From contig QKMZ01000006.1 in assembly GCA_003242885.1 (NCBI GenBank), forward strand, positions 868,001 to 932,000: a stretch of 64,000 nt of DNA, in the 5' to 3' direction. The position numbers and the translations under genes are program-made. This stretch comes from Candidatus Melainabacteria bacterium (GTDB lineage: Bacteria; Cyanobacteriota; Vampirovibrionia; Obscuribacterales; Obscuribacteraceae). The notes under the pieces are model-generated. The model saw nothing but the letters and a program-made list of their open reading frames with translations. It made no database searches and was not told the origin of the DNA. Each line of letters opens with the position of its first letter. Position 1 is the first letter of the stretch. Below, one piece after another: positions 19,750-29,908 of this stretch.

Positions 19750-21573
19750 GTGAGTACGGTGAGCAACCAGGGGCCTACAGGCAGTCAGCCTGAGAAGGTC
19801 GAAAATAAGGGACAACCGGAGGTCGTACGAGATAAGCCGGACGATGGGCTTTCGCTTGGGGATATGGTTGCTCGTGGTGATCGTTTGCAGGCTGCCCAAC
19901 AAGGTCAAATAAGAGATAAAGGCATTACTGAAGAGCAAAAACTTGAACAGCTGAATAACCAGCTTACTCCTCATATTTCAGGCAAACCAGGCAGAGGGGC
20001 ACTTTCCAGAGGATTGGGGCTTTCTGAGGAATTAGGGCGAGAGCTTTCCCGGGAGGCTGGTTCGCAGCCTTACAGGGACAGAGTTTTGAAGGGCGAGACA
20101 AATTTGCCTGTGCGAGAGTTTACGTGGTCAAATCAGCGCCAGATGGACCAGTCTGCCAATGCAGGGCTCGGTATACCTTTGGGTTTAAAACAGTTTTTCC
20201 AGTTGCGAAAGTCGGAATATCAAACGCAGCCTGAAAAATCGGACTCGCAGACAAATGTCAAGGTTGAGAATTTTTTGAACCAAACTCCTGTTAAGGATAA
20301 CGAAAAGCGCTCTCCGGCTGAAGAGAAGGAGCTGGAGCAGTCTAGAGAAGCTTTGAAGTCCGCCGTCAGCCCCGAAGAAACACTATCAAAAGCACTTCAT
20401 CTAGCAAGGCTTTATCAGCATTTGCGCTATATTGATGAGGCTAAAAAAGCCACTGAATTAGCTCTGGGAATTGATCCTGACAATATGGTGGCACGACAAA
20501 TGTTCAAGGAACTAGAACGGATGCATCCAGTAGATATCGGCGTCGCCACACTTCCTATTACTGTGCCAAATGCTGTGACAAAGTCGGCATTGCGCAAACG
20601 AATTCTTGGACTTTCAGGCGGTAAAGTTGCTGTCGTCGGCGATTTACTTATCGACGAGTTGATGGAGGGTAAACCCGAAAGGATTTCCCGCGAAGCTCCA
20701 GTTTTGATTCTCGAGCATGTCGACACCGTTCATATTCCAGGTGGTGCTGCCAACACGGCAAGCAACGTTGTTGCGCTTGGTGGTGAGTGCATGGCGGTTG
20801 GAGTATGCGGCGCCGATGAGTATTCTGAAAAATTGTCCAGTATGCTCGACAGATATCGCATTCGACACAGTTTGGTAAAGGACATAACCAGACCCACGAC
20901 CGTCAAGACAAGAATTTTGTCCAAGTCGCATTCACTGATGCAGCAGCTTCTGCGTCTTGATCGTATCTCGCACAATCCGATTAGCTCGATTATCGAAAAG
21001 ATACTGATTCAGCAAATTGAAGAAGCGGTTGTTGGATATAAGGCTGTCATTCTTTCGGATTATAAAGCCGGCGTCATCACAGATGGTGTCATCAAGTCAT
21101 TGCGTGCTTATGCCGAAAGAGAAAAAGTTTTGCTCATAGTTGATGCTCAGGGTGATTTCACGCGCTTCCAGGGGTCCACGTTGTTGACTCCCAATCAGCC
21201 TGACACAGAGGGCTTCTTAGGCTATCGCATTGATTCCGATTCGGTTGAAAAGGCGGGCAAAGAGATGCTCGAAAAAACTGGAGCTGAAGCTGTTTTGATA
21301 ACTCGCGGCGCGGAAGGCATGGCGCTTTTCGAAAGAGGCAAGCAGTATGCCGAAATGCCGGTATTCAATCGCAGCGATGTATTTGATGTGACTGGTGCTG
21401 GTGATACCGTAGTCGCCACTATGGCTCTTGCTCTGGTATCAGGAGCTAGCTATGTTGAAGCCACAGCCTTGGGCAATCTTGCTGCAGGCATCGTAGTCAG
21501 AAAGTCGGGAACGGCAACGACCAACCAGAGAGAAATGCTCGAAACACTTGAGCAACTGAATATACCTGAGTAA
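19750..21573 (+). CDS. PfkB-family sugar kinase, RfaE/HldE kinase-like, with long N-terminal extension
   Basis: VAVVGDLLIDELMEG, IPGGAANTASNVVALGGECMAVGVCGADEYSEKL and DVFDVTGAGDTVVATMALALVSG. No C-terminal cytidylyltransferase domain is present. GTG start inferred. Confidence 0.85.
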   Translation: MSTVSNQGPTGSQPEKVENKGQPEVVRDKPDDGLSLGDMVARGDRLQAAQQGQIRDKGITEEQKLEQLNNQLTPHISGKPGRGALSRGLGLSEELGRELSREAGSQPYRDRVLKGETNLPVREFTWSNQRQMDQSANAGLGIPLGLKQFFQLRKSEYQTQPEKSDSQTNVKVENFLNQTPVKDNEKRSPAEEKELEQSREALKSAVSPEETLSKALHLARLYQHLRYIDEAKKATELALGIDPDNMVARQMFKELERMHPVDIGVATLPITVPNAVTKSALRKRILGLSGGKVAVVGDLLIDELMEGKPERISREAPVLILEHVDTVHIPGGAANTASNVVALGGECMAVGVCGADEYSEKLSSMLDRYRIRHSLVKDITRPTTVKTRILSKSHSLMQQLLRLDRISHNPISSIIEKILIQQIEEAVVGYKAVILSDYKAGVITDGVIKSLRAYAEREKVLLIVDAQGDFTRFQGSTLLTPNQPDTEGFLGYRIDSDSVEKAGKEMLEKTGAEAVLITRGAEGMALFERGKQYAEMPVFNRSDVFDVTGAGDTVVATMALALVSGASYVEATALGNLAAGIVVRKSGTATTNQREMLETLEQLNIPE

Positions 21574-21613
21574 GGTTGAGAAAAACGTCGAGAGCCTGAC
21601 ACCTAGAGACGTC

Positions 21614-21637
21614 GAAACGTAGAAACGTAGAAACGTG
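21614..21637. repeat. Short tandem repeat, 3 x 8 bp gaaacgt(a/g)
   Basis: gaaacgta gaaacgta gaaacgtg in the intergenic region. Confidence 0.8.
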
Positions 21638-21679
21638 GAGCCTACAAGCGAGCGAAGCGTTCGTGGGGACGAAAACAGG

Positions 21680-22072
21680 CTACGCCAGCGAGCTCTTCAC
21701 GATTTGAGCAAATAATGGGAATTGTCCGTGTTTTGGTTGAAGGTTCAGAGATTCAAGAACGCTTGCGCGCATCTCTTCCGGCAAACCGTTGAGTTTCAGC
21801 TGGAAGTGGCTGACGAGTTCTTCTTGCGCTTTTAAGAAAGATTCGTCGATTGCGTATGCCGACAATTCGTTGTGGCTGACGTTCATGATTTCTGTTGCTT
21901 GCATTACTGAGTGAAGCTCCGGATTTTTGTGACTGATGGAAAATGAGTCGTTTTGCTCGATAGGTTTTGATTCAGCTAATGAATAGCTTTGCAAACCTTC
22001 GGCTTGGTCTTGCGCGAAATCCTCAACGGTCTCGAAATCATTTGAATTAGTAACTTTCTCGAAAGGGGGCAT
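21680..22072 (-). CDS. Hypothetical protein
   Basis: 130-aa ORF. No recognised family. Confidence 0.5.
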   Translation of the reverse strand: MPPFEKVTNSNDFETVEDFAQDQAEGLQSYSLAESKPIEQNDSFSISHKNPELHSVMQATEIMNVSHNELSAYAIDESFLKAQEELVSHFQLKLNGLPEEMRASVLESLNLQPKHGQFPLFAQIVKSSLA

Positions 22073-22210
22073 GTTCGACTCCGAGGTTTGTGGTTCGCGT
22101 GTTTGTGTCTATCTGTTTGCCGACACTTTTGGACAAGGGTCTTCGTATTTCCCGCAGTATGATTTAATTGCTCAAACGACCGTGTCCGAATCCGCCAAGA
22201 GGTATATACA

Positions 22211-22726
22211 GTGGCTCTCCTGCCGCGCGCTCGCGCCAATTTCATCGACTTTACCGCTATAGCCTTGCTTTGCGCCGCCGGACTTGGTTTCGGTCTTGCG
22301 AAAGCCGGTCACGCTGGGGTCAATCAGGTGATCACAGGTACACCTGATGTAGAGATAGACGTATATATCACTGGATTAAAAACGAAGGATCTCAACCTGT
22401 TTAAGGTCGGAGAACCGTCGGCGATCACTATCCGCAACCAGCCGGTCAAGCCGCCGATGATAATCACAAAAGTAGAGCACACACCAAAGCAAGTTGCTTT
22501 CCTTGCTCAGGACGGAAAGAAAGCCGTTTCATTTGATGATCCAGCCAACCCAATCGCACACGATTTCACCGTCACCGTAAAAGACAAGGCCGAAGAAACC
22601 GATGATGGTTATGTGATTCGCGGAAACAAGATTAAGGTTGGTAATCAAATTGAGCTTGAATGGAAGAAATATAGAGTGCAAGGCGTTGTTGTAGACGTTC
22701 GTCCGATCGCTCCTGCTGCGAAGTAA
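22211..22726 (+). CDS. DUF4330 family protein
   Basis: One N-terminal TM, then VEIDVYITGLKTKDLNLFKVGEPSAITIRNQP...VVVDVRP. GTG start. Confidence 0.75.
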   Translation: MALLPRARANFIDFTAIALLCAAGLGFGLAKAGHAGVNQVITGTPDVEIDVYITGLKTKDLNLFKVGEPSAITIRNQPVKPPMIITKVEHTPKQVAFLAQDGKKAVSFDDPANPIAHDFTVTVKDKAEETDDGYVIRGNKIKVGNQIELEWKKYRVQGVVVDVRPIAPAAK

Positions 22727-22734
22727 TTTCATCG

Positions 22735-24171
22735 ATGCAACACGTTCTTGATTCCATTTCTTGCGCGCTTTCTCTTGAGCAGCAAGACAACAGGTTGAGA
22801 AAGGCTCTTCAGGAGTCGTTTCTCGCCAACTTAATTGCGATGCCGTTTCGGCTTGTTGCTCAGGCGTTTTCTAAAGCGGCAAACATGGCGAATGTCGGAA
22901 GCTTGCTTCAATTGTTGGCTTTTGTTATCACAGCCGGGATGATTTTTAGCCTCTGGCTACCGATGTTTGCTTCTGACAAAGAGACTTTGGCATACATCTC
23001 ACTGGGTTCTCTGATTCTATATATAAGTGGATGTCTGCTGGGCGGAAAAGACAAACGGCAAGCCTCCGCTGTAGATGCACTTGTAGTGCTGTTTCTCGGG
23101 ATCAATCTGGTAGCTGCCTGTGCTTCAAGGTATTTCAGCGAGAGTTTGCCTGGTCTGGCGAAACTAGTTATCTATGTCTCCAGCTACTTCTTATTCTCCG
23201 CTGTAGCGAATACTCCTAGGCGCCGATTAATCTTGATGTGCGCTGCTGTGGCTGGCGGTCTTGTTGCCGCTACCTACGGGCTTTACCAATACAAAATTGG
23301 CGTTGCTCCTTTGGCCACTTGGGAAGATCCTTCCGTCGAATCGCAAGCTACACGAATCTACTCGACTCTGGGAAATCCTAATTTGTTGGCTGGTTATTTG
23401 ATTCCGCTGGTTGCGGTTTCATCCGCCATGTTCATCGGAGCGATTGAGAGCAAAAAGTGGTTGTTCGCTCTTTTGGCTGGACCTGCAGCGCTGATTCTTA
23501 TTGCAGCCACCGTGCTGACCGGCAGTAGAGGCGGATTTATGGGAATAGCTGCCGCACTTGCAGCCTTATTCTTGCTCTCGTCCGTATGGTGTTGGGCCAA
23601 ATATCCAAAGATTCGCCCGGCAATTGTTGGTTTGGCAATCGCATTGCCTGCAATTGCTGGCGTCTGCGTCTTTCTTGTGCCCAGCATGCAGCAACGGGTC
23701 GTTTCGATATTTGCCGGCTGGCAGCATTCATCAAATGCTTTCCGTTTACACGTTTATCAATCTTCGCTTGAGATGTTCAAGGATAATTGGTGGATTGGAG
23801 TCGGTCCAGGCAATAAAGCCTTTCGCCTTGCCTACGGGCTATATATGAATAGTCGATTCGACGCTTTGGGCACTTATTGCGTTCCGCTCGAAATCGCTGT
23901 CGAAGCTGGAATCTTTGCTCTCATTGTGTTTGCTGCGTTCTTTGTCTCACTTCTGGGGCGCGCTCATCTGGCCTTTTATAGCCGTACCATTGGCTGGGAA
24001 CGCTGGCTTTGCGCCGGAATGGCTGCCGCGCTTTTCGGCATAGCCATGATGGGTATGGTCGACACTGTCTTTTATAGACCCCAGGTCCACTTTATCTTCT
24101 GGCTTCTTGCTGGATGTCTTGTCTCCGCAGCTCTTCAGGCTCGTTCCAACGATAATCAGGCAATTTCATAA
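22735..24171 (+). CDS. O-antigen ligase family protein
   Basis: Many TM helices. Wzy_C-like TRIYSTLGNPNLLAGYLIPLVAV, TGSRGGFMGI and WWIGVGPGNKAFRLAY. Confidence 0.9.
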   Translation: MQHVLDSISCALSLEQQDNRLRKALQESFLANLIAMPFRLVAQAFSKAANMANVGSLLQLLAFVITAGMIFSLWLPMFASDKETLAYISLGSLILYISGCLLGGKDKRQASAVDALVVLFLGINLVAACASRYFSESLPGLAKLVIYVSSYFLFSAVANTPRRRLILMCAAVAGGLVAATYGLYQYKIGVAPLATWEDPSVESQATRIYSTLGNPNLLAGYLIPLVAVSSAMFIGAIESKKWLFALLAGPAALILIAATVLTGSRGGFMGIAAALAALFLLSSVWCWAKYPKIRPAIVGLAIALPAIAGVCVFLVPSMQQRVVSIFAGWQHSSNAFRLHVYQSSLEMFKDNWWIGVGPGNKAFRLAYGLYMNSRFDALGTYCVPLEIAVEAGIFALIVFAAFFVSLLGRAHLAFYSRTIGWERWLCAGMAAALFGIAMMGMVDTVFYRPQVHFIFWLLAGCLVSAALQARSNDNQAIS

Positions 24172-24177
24172 TGGTTT

Positions 24178-24207
24178 AGAAGGTTAACCGTTATCGGTTA
24201 ACCTTCT
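24178..24207. repeat. Palindromic repeat copy 4: agaaggttaaccg-TTAT-cggttaaccttct
   Basis: 13-bp perfect arms. Loop is the reverse complement of ATAA. Begins 7 bp after the O-antigen ligase stop. Confidence 0.9.
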
Positions 24208-24653
24208 GAGATTGATTGGTCCGATTGCTGGATTAGCTGGGGTTAATCTGATTTTGGGGTATACCTATATATAGTCGAGCGGTTTCGGCTGAACGGCGTC
24301 GGATAAATCAGCTGTGCTAAGCCAAAAGATTAAAACCTAAGAAAAATTCATTAACTGGCGCTTATTTTATATTGTTTCCCGGGTTCCGGGGTAAGAAATA
24401 TGAGGTAGCGCTAATGTAGCCATGTCCAGTTCTCGGTCTTCGCTAGTTGCCGTAAAGCACCAGCTGATGATTCGACGAGCCCCGTGAAGTGACTAAACCT
24501 TGACAGCTTAGCAACATTAACGGACAATAATGAATAGGATTTTACTATTTCGCTAGGGTCAGTCGAAAACCCCAACAATCCAAATATCGGCTGGTCCATT
24601 TAAAACCACTTACCGGCTATGCTGCCGGTCCTTCTTCGGAGGAAAACAAAGCA

Positions 24654-26963
24654 ATGAAATTACGTAGACGACGAGGAGCTACGTTAGGGTTGGTAGCAGT
24701 CATCGTACTGTTTATCGCCATTCTAGGAATCGGCTTCTTCTTCCTGTCCAAAATCATGGGCGGTGGAAGAGAAGTTGCTAACGCTACCGACGCCGGCGCC
24801 ATGAACGTTGCTAAGCGAGCTTTGATGGAACCAACCGTCAATGCTCCCGCTAACGACGAATTCGATGGTCTTGGTGTCGACACCGCAACCGGTATTCCTA
24901 ACAACTCCGGACAAATCAACTTGCTCGCGTACAACCGCGCAGTAGGCAGAGCTCTCTTGGTTGCTCTTAACGCAAGAGCGATCGGACCTGCTTCCAGCAA
25001 GCTCGCCGGTGATGTTATCGATAAATTGGAAACACTCGGTAAGAATCTGCAAACCCAATTGAACGGCGGCGGCATGTTGCCCGGTTATTTTGACACCATG
25101 GCTAAAGCCCAGAACGTCAAAATGATGGGACCGACCTCGGACGTCAAATTGAGCATGAACATTCAACCTGCTTGGATGATCACCCAAGACGGCGATGGGA
25201 TGCAGAAAACCAACGTTTATATCAACAAACAAGTTATCGATATGATGGGCAACCCAACGGTGAGCAACCTCTATACTGCCACCACCGTTAACTCTGCTCA
25301 GATCAAGTCGAAAGGTTCTTGGCCGCAAGGCGCTTTCTCGAGTTCTAGTGGACACAACTTCATTAGAGCTTATGACAAGAACATGACCCTCAGCAATTAC
25401 CTTGATAAAGCGATTCTTGGTGCTGCTGTAGGTCCTCAAGACAGAGCCCACTTGGTGCACCTCGGACAGTTCGATAACTGCTCGAATGCAATCGGATACG
25501 CTCCCCCCAATTCCTGGAAGACTCAATCGCAGTCTCAAAATACTAATAAAGGTCAAGGCAACTTCGGTGGTGCAGTAGCATGCGCAGTCGTAGGCTCCTT
25601 GAACGCAGAATACGAAGCCGCCATTCCGCGTGGCTACGTAAGAATCTTGAACTATGTTTCGGCAGCTAACTTGCCTGGTGCAGTTCCTGTATCTGGACAA
25701 GACGTAAACGGCGGCACAAGCATTTTCAATAACGAATTCTGGAATGGTACCGGCGGCTCTGGACCAACATCCTATGCAGCTAACGGTGCTCTTTTCACTG
25801 ACAGAAACGGTGCAGGTACTCTTGCTGACTGGCAAGCTTATGTAGCAACTATCAACTCATCCTTGGCCGTGTCACCTCCGCAAAACACCGGATCTAACAC
25901 CGATAGAGATGAATTGGGTGGTTTGCGCTCAGCTTGGCCGTCAGGTTTCAACGGCACCACCGCTGAATTGGGTCAAATGACTCAAATCAGATACAACAAA
26001 CCATCGCCTGCTCTCAACCAGTTCGCGACCAAAGGTCAAGTTATCAGCGAACTCAAGAACGGCGGCAGATCTGGAACTTGCGATCAGAACAACTTCGCTT
26101 CCGATTCAGACGGCGCTACTGCTGCAGATCTCTTCTGCCGCTCAAGTAGTGACGGTGGCAGCGGATTTGTAACTGACGCATCGGTCAACTACGGACGTGG
26201 TATCGCAGGTGGCGGCGGCGGTGGAAACATGGCCCAAGGCATGAACGGTATCGAGTACCTCAAAGCCAGAGTTGTTGAAGCTTTCGGTTCCGGTGCACGT
26301 TGCGCACGTAACGTCACTGTAGCTGGCGACAAGAAAGCTGGTATGAAAGTGTACGACCGTCCAAGAGAAACCCCGAACAAGGCATACAACACACCTGCGG
26401 TTGATGTTCAGTTCGCTAACGTAGGCAGCCCGTACGAACTCTTGATGCACACCACCAAGAGCGGAACGAACGGATACTGCAATGGTACAAACGACGTGAT
26501 TGGTTACATCCATCAACGTGCTAAGGAAATTCTCCCTACCGTTGAACGTGCTGAAGTAGAAGCTCTGATGAAGAGCCAAGATCTCCCACCAGGTGCGACG
26601 ATGTTTATCTTCTTGCCGCAAGGCAGTAACAAACTCGCTATGCAGCCTACAGTGCCGAAGACACATGCAGGCTCGGAAGATCCGTTCAATATCAAAGCTG
26701 AAGGAACAATGCCGAACTACTGCGCATCCACTCCTGACACCCAAATCCGTAACTACGATTTGGATTCCAAGGACGGCGTAGCAGGCAACGGAAAAGGTGA
26801 CACTGGTATTCACGACCAACCGTACACCCAATTCAAAGGCACCGATTTCAGCTCGACTGACATCGTTGAATGGAAACCAAGTTGTGGTGCTCATAACTTC
26901 CTCGGCGAACTCTCGTTCCGCAACGAGACAACCGGTGGTGGTGAGTTCTGCAAACCTAACTAG
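24654..26963 (+). CDS. TadE/TadG-like Flp-pilus-assembly-type protein
   Basis: N-terminus KLRRRRGATLGLVAVIVLFIAILGIGFFFLSKIMGGGREVANATDAGAMNVAKRAL. RBS ggaggaaaac. Confidence 0.75.
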   Translation: MKLRRRRGATLGLVAVIVLFIAILGIGFFFLSKIMGGGREVANATDAGAMNVAKRALMEPTVNAPANDEFDGLGVDTATGIPNNSGQINLLAYNRAVGRALLVALNARAIGPASSKLAGDVIDKLETLGKNLQTQLNGGGMLPGYFDTMAKAQNVKMMGPTSDVKLSMNIQPAWMITQDGDGMQKTNVYINKQVIDMMGNPTVSNLYTATTVNSAQIKSKGSWPQGAFSSSSGHNFIRAYDKNMTLSNYLDKAILGAAVGPQDRAHLVHLGQFDNCSNAIGYAPPNSWKTQSQSQNTNKGQGNFGGAVACAVVGSLNAEYEAAIPRGYVRILNYVSAANLPGAVPVSGQDVNGGTSIFNNEFWNGTGGSGPTSYAANGALFTDRNGAGTLADWQAYVATINSSLAVSPPQNTGSNTDRDELGGLRSAWPSGFNGTTAELGQMTQIRYNKPSPALNQFATKGQVISELKNGGRSGTCDQNNFASDSDGATAADLFCRSSSDGGSGFVTDASVNYGRGIAGGGGGGNMAQGMNGIEYLKARVVEAFGSGARCARNVTVAGDKKAGMKVYDRPRETPNKAYNTPAVDVQFANVGSPYELLMHTTKSGTNGYCNGTNDVIGYIHQRAKEILPTVERAEVEALMKSQDLPPGATMFIFLPQGSNKLAMQPTVPKTHAGSEDPFNIKAEGTMPNYCASTPDTQIRNYDLDSKDGVAGNGKGDTGIHDQPYTQFKGTDFSSTDIVEWKPSCGAHNFLGELSFRNETTGGGEFCKPN

Positions 26964-27017
26964 AACGCAAACAGACTGGACTGATTGAGCTGGACTCAAT
27001 CACCCGATAGATAAAGC

Positions 27018-27070
27018 GCCCACCCTTCTGAATCGTGTAAGATTCTAATTGGGTGGGCACTTCTTTATAT
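27018..27070 (+). terminator. Rho-independent-like terminator
   Basis: gcccaccc...gggtgggc hairpin, then acttcttt, downstream of the TadG-like CDS. Confidence 0.7.
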
Positions 27071-27140
27071 GTAGTGCGTCATTTCGCCTATTCAGTAAAT
27101 TGCGGTTTTCTATTATTTAGTTCGAGGGGAGGATAGTGTC

Positions 27141-27644
27141 GTGTCTGTAGAAACAAGCAAGCCCAGACGAGCTTGGAGTCTTCTTATTGCCTCTGCCCTT
27201 TTGCTTTCTTTTGTTGCCGGACAGCAGATTTCAAGTGCACAAAACACGCCGCCGGCTTATCGCACCAAACCATACCAACTCAATCCCGAAGACAATCACA
27301 AACTCGATCAACTGAAAGATAAGGTTGATCTGCCGGACCTTCCGTCCTTCACCGGCAAAGCAAAATTCGTAACCGGAACTGTCGAGCAGGGCTCCAAAGG
27401 CGGACCCCGCTACTCAATGGTTTTCGAAGCAGAAGAGCCCCAGAATCAAGTAATTGACTGGTACGACAACGTTTTTCGCATGTATAAATGGAACAACGTT
27501 CAGAAAGCCACGAGCTCTGTATCAGCTTCTCATAAAGACGGTCACTTCGCTTCAATAAGTACAGATGCTGTTGTTAAGCCTGGCGCCAGTAATGCCAGAA
27601 TACACAGCAGTTTCACCGTGCATTATCAGATGGCGGTTCGCTAA
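27141..27644 (+). CDS. Hypothetical secreted protein
   Basis: GTG start. Signal peptide ASALLLSFVAGQQISSAQ. Confidence 0.7.
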   Translation: MSVETSKPRRAWSLLIASALLLSFVAGQQISSAQNTPPAYRTKPYQLNPEDNHKLDQLKDKVDLPDLPSFTGKAKFVTGTVEQGSKGGPRYSMVFEAEEPQNQVIDWYDNVFRMYKWNNVQKATSSVSASHKDGHFASISTDAVVKPGASNARIHSSFTVHYQMAVR

Positions 27645-27653
27645 AGCGCTCGT

Positions 27654-28601
27654 TTGCGACGCTTAGGACCCCCAGCGCGTGATTTGAACTCTAGACCTGT
27701 GAATTGGTCTATTGCACTTGCATTGGCCTCGATGTTTTTCTTCTATAGCTCCATCGATCAGTGCGCTCGAGCTAGTACAAATTCTCTCAAGCTTGGTCCG
27801 CAGGCGGTAATGCCCGATGGCTCTCCGCTTTATCTCAATCGTACCCAAGCTTTCAACTACTTGTCTAAAGAAGATGTACTAAGGCAACGCATCAACGCGG
27901 TTATGTCGGTGTCGTCGCTCGTCAACACCCCCTATACGCCTACATCTGCTGTATTTGATGAAATAGTCGACGGCAAACCGTGGTGGGGAATGGCTGGACA
28001 ATACATCTGGGGCGAAGGCCAACGAAGTATTGAGGGTCCGTCAGAAGAGTCGCGTTTCATTCTCAATCCGTATCTCCTGGTTGCTGCAAACCCTTGGACG
28101 GCAAAGATTTGGAATCAAGAGCAAATCACTGAAGAAGATTTGAACAATCAAGACTTTCCGTATACTTGGACGCCGCAAGAACTCCGCTATTGGCCTCGCA
28201 AGAAAATGGCGCAGGCGATTTATGATGTCACCGCATTTAATGGCAAGCTAAAGTCGATGAGCAGTAAATTGGATAGCACCGAGCCAACCTTGCGCTTTGG
28301 TTTGGTGGCTTATAATGCGCGAGACTTTGGATACGGTTTTCTTTTCCTGTCGCCTCAACATTCGCTGAATGTTGAAAATTCCTATAGGGGAAATTATCCC
28401 ATTGAGATCAAGCAATACATTCATTGCGGAGACAGTTCCAAATTTCCGGGTGGCTGCAACAATATGAGCCCTGCCATGGACGAGATAGACAAGCTGACCA
28501 TAAAGCAGTTGCCCGCCCGGGCTGTTGTCTATCTCTGGAAGACTAAACCTCCGCTCGCAACTGATCCAGCCGACTTCACTTTTGTTCTCGATTTCAAATA
28601 A
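27654..28601 (+). CDS. Hypothetical secreted/membrane-anchored protein
   Basis: Long ORF with an N-terminal hydrophobic segment. Exact start uncertain. Confidence 0.7.
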   Translation: MRRLGPPARDLNSRPVNWSIALALASMFFFYSSIDQCARASTNSLKLGPQAVMPDGSPLYLNRTQAFNYLSKEDVLRQRINAVMSVSSLVNTPYTPTSAVFDEIVDGKPWWGMAGQYIWGEGQRSIEGPSEESRFILNPYLLVAANPWTAKIWNQEQITEEDLNNQDFPYTWTPQELRYWPRKKMAQAIYDVTAFNGKLKSMSSKLDSTEPTLRFGLVAYNARDFGYGFLFLSPQHSLNVENSYRGNYPIEIKQYIHCGDSSKFPGGCNNMSPAMDEIDKLTIKQLPARAVVYLWKTKPPLATDPADFTFVLDFK

Positions 28602-28911
28602 CCTGGTATCAAATACAGTGCGTATGCATTATCGGATACTGGACGTGAAAATTTGCCTTTTGTAGTTCATTTTCCAAGTTATTGAGGTTTTCAGTAAGAA
28701 GACTTCAGGGTTAACCCTAGGGCGGACGATTATCTCTTGACGCTATTCTGATTTTACTGACCGTTGGACTCGTAGCGTCCCGAGAAAGATTAACCAATCA
28801 CCGACGGTTAGTTGCCGAAACAAATCAAAAGAGGGGATGAGCCGCAAGCGAGTCCCTTCTTTAGTTTTTAAGGGCTTGCCAGATTGGCGATCAGCCAACT
28901 AATTCGCGCGC

Positions 28912-29700
28912 TTAAACAAAGGCGACAACCCTTGCTGGCGCGGCACTTGCGCCCACCAGCGGAATCGGGAAAAATGCTACCTTAAAGCCATGCGGCGGAA
29001 GCTTATCCAAATTGACCAGCTGCTGGATGACATATACCTCGACATCCCTATACGCAAAATGCGCGTCCCAGATTTGCGATTTGTCTTTGGTCGCTTGGTA
29101 GGCCTCAACCATTTTAGGAAAAGGTCTGTCCCATCCCAAAGCATCCGTGCCACCAATTTTGGCACCACACTCGGCTAAAAACAGCGCTGACTCGCGAATC
29201 ATTCCAGGATAGTTATAGCGAACAGGATCAGTGAGCGGAAACTTGTCGTGATCTGTGCGAATAAGCACAGCATCACCGCCTTTTATTTGATATTGAACTT
29301 TATCGAGCGCTCGTTTTATATCATCGACAGTGATGGCTTCCCCGGTGCCTTTCTTACGAGTCATATCCAGCACGACAGCATCGCAATAGAGCTCTTCCAA
29401 CGGAATCTGATCGACCGTTTTTGCCGGGGCACCACCGCATGTGCTGCCGTAATGCAACGGCGCATCCACATGAGTTCCCAGGTGACTGGATAAAGTGACC
29501 ATCTCCTCAGCCCAGCCTTCTTCGTTTGGCAGATCACTTTTGGGACAAGCAAAAAGCTCGCACATGATATCGGCGCCACGATCGTTTCCTACGAAATCAA
29601 CCTCTGGCGAAATAATTCTGAAAAGTGGTTGCAGTGGCGGGGGAAAAGCGTTTTTGTCTATAGTGACAAGAGGTCTGGTCAGGTCAATGAGTTTTGCCAT
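28912..29700 (-). CDS. Cyclase family protein (kynurenine formamidase-like)
   Basis: MAKLIDLTRPL, LSSHLGTHVDAPLHYG and GDAVLIRTDHDKF. Confidence 0.93.
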   Translation of the reverse strand: MAKLIDLTRPLVTIDKNAFPPPLQPLFRIISPEVDFVGNDRGADIMCELFACPKSDLPNEEGWAEEMVTLSSHLGTHVDAPLHYGSTCGGAPAKTVDQIPLEELYCDAVVLDMTRKKGTGEAITVDDIKRALDKVQYQIKGGDAVLIRTDHDKFPLTDPVRYNYPGMIRESALFLAECGAKIGGTDALGWDRPFPKMVEAYQATKDKSQIWDAHFAYRDVEVYVIQQLVNLDKLPPHGFKVAFFPIPLVGASAAPARVVAFV

Positions 29701-29908
29701 CAGAAAATGTTTTCCTGGTTAAGGAGTTCGACACCTTGGAAAACCGAATCAATCGGAATTTCAAACAAGAATCAGATTTTCGCACTCCTACACATAGGCA
29801 GTCAGGGCTGTTTAATTAAGTTAGACTAGCTGTTGGAATCTATTCCATCGCAATTCCTGTTCCACCGGCATTTGTCCGGTGCTTGACGACTTTAATCGGT
29901 TCAGTCTT

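Noticed and set aside
24420-24640. c-di-GMP (GEMM) or cobalamin riboswitch in the TadG-like leader
   Set aside because: No convincing match to the conserved core of either class by eye. Left only as an unclassified leader.
24723-25835. 370-aa minus-strand ORF opposite the TadG-like gene (also 26142-26999)
   Set aside because: Shadow ORFs of a highly biased coding frame. The plus-strand frame has an RBS and a coherent TM/pilin-like N-terminus.
28700-28730. gggttaaccc near 28.7 kb as a possible fifth palindrome copy
   Set aside because: Shares only the GGTTAACC core. It lacks the AGAAGG/CCTTCT arms and ATAA loop.
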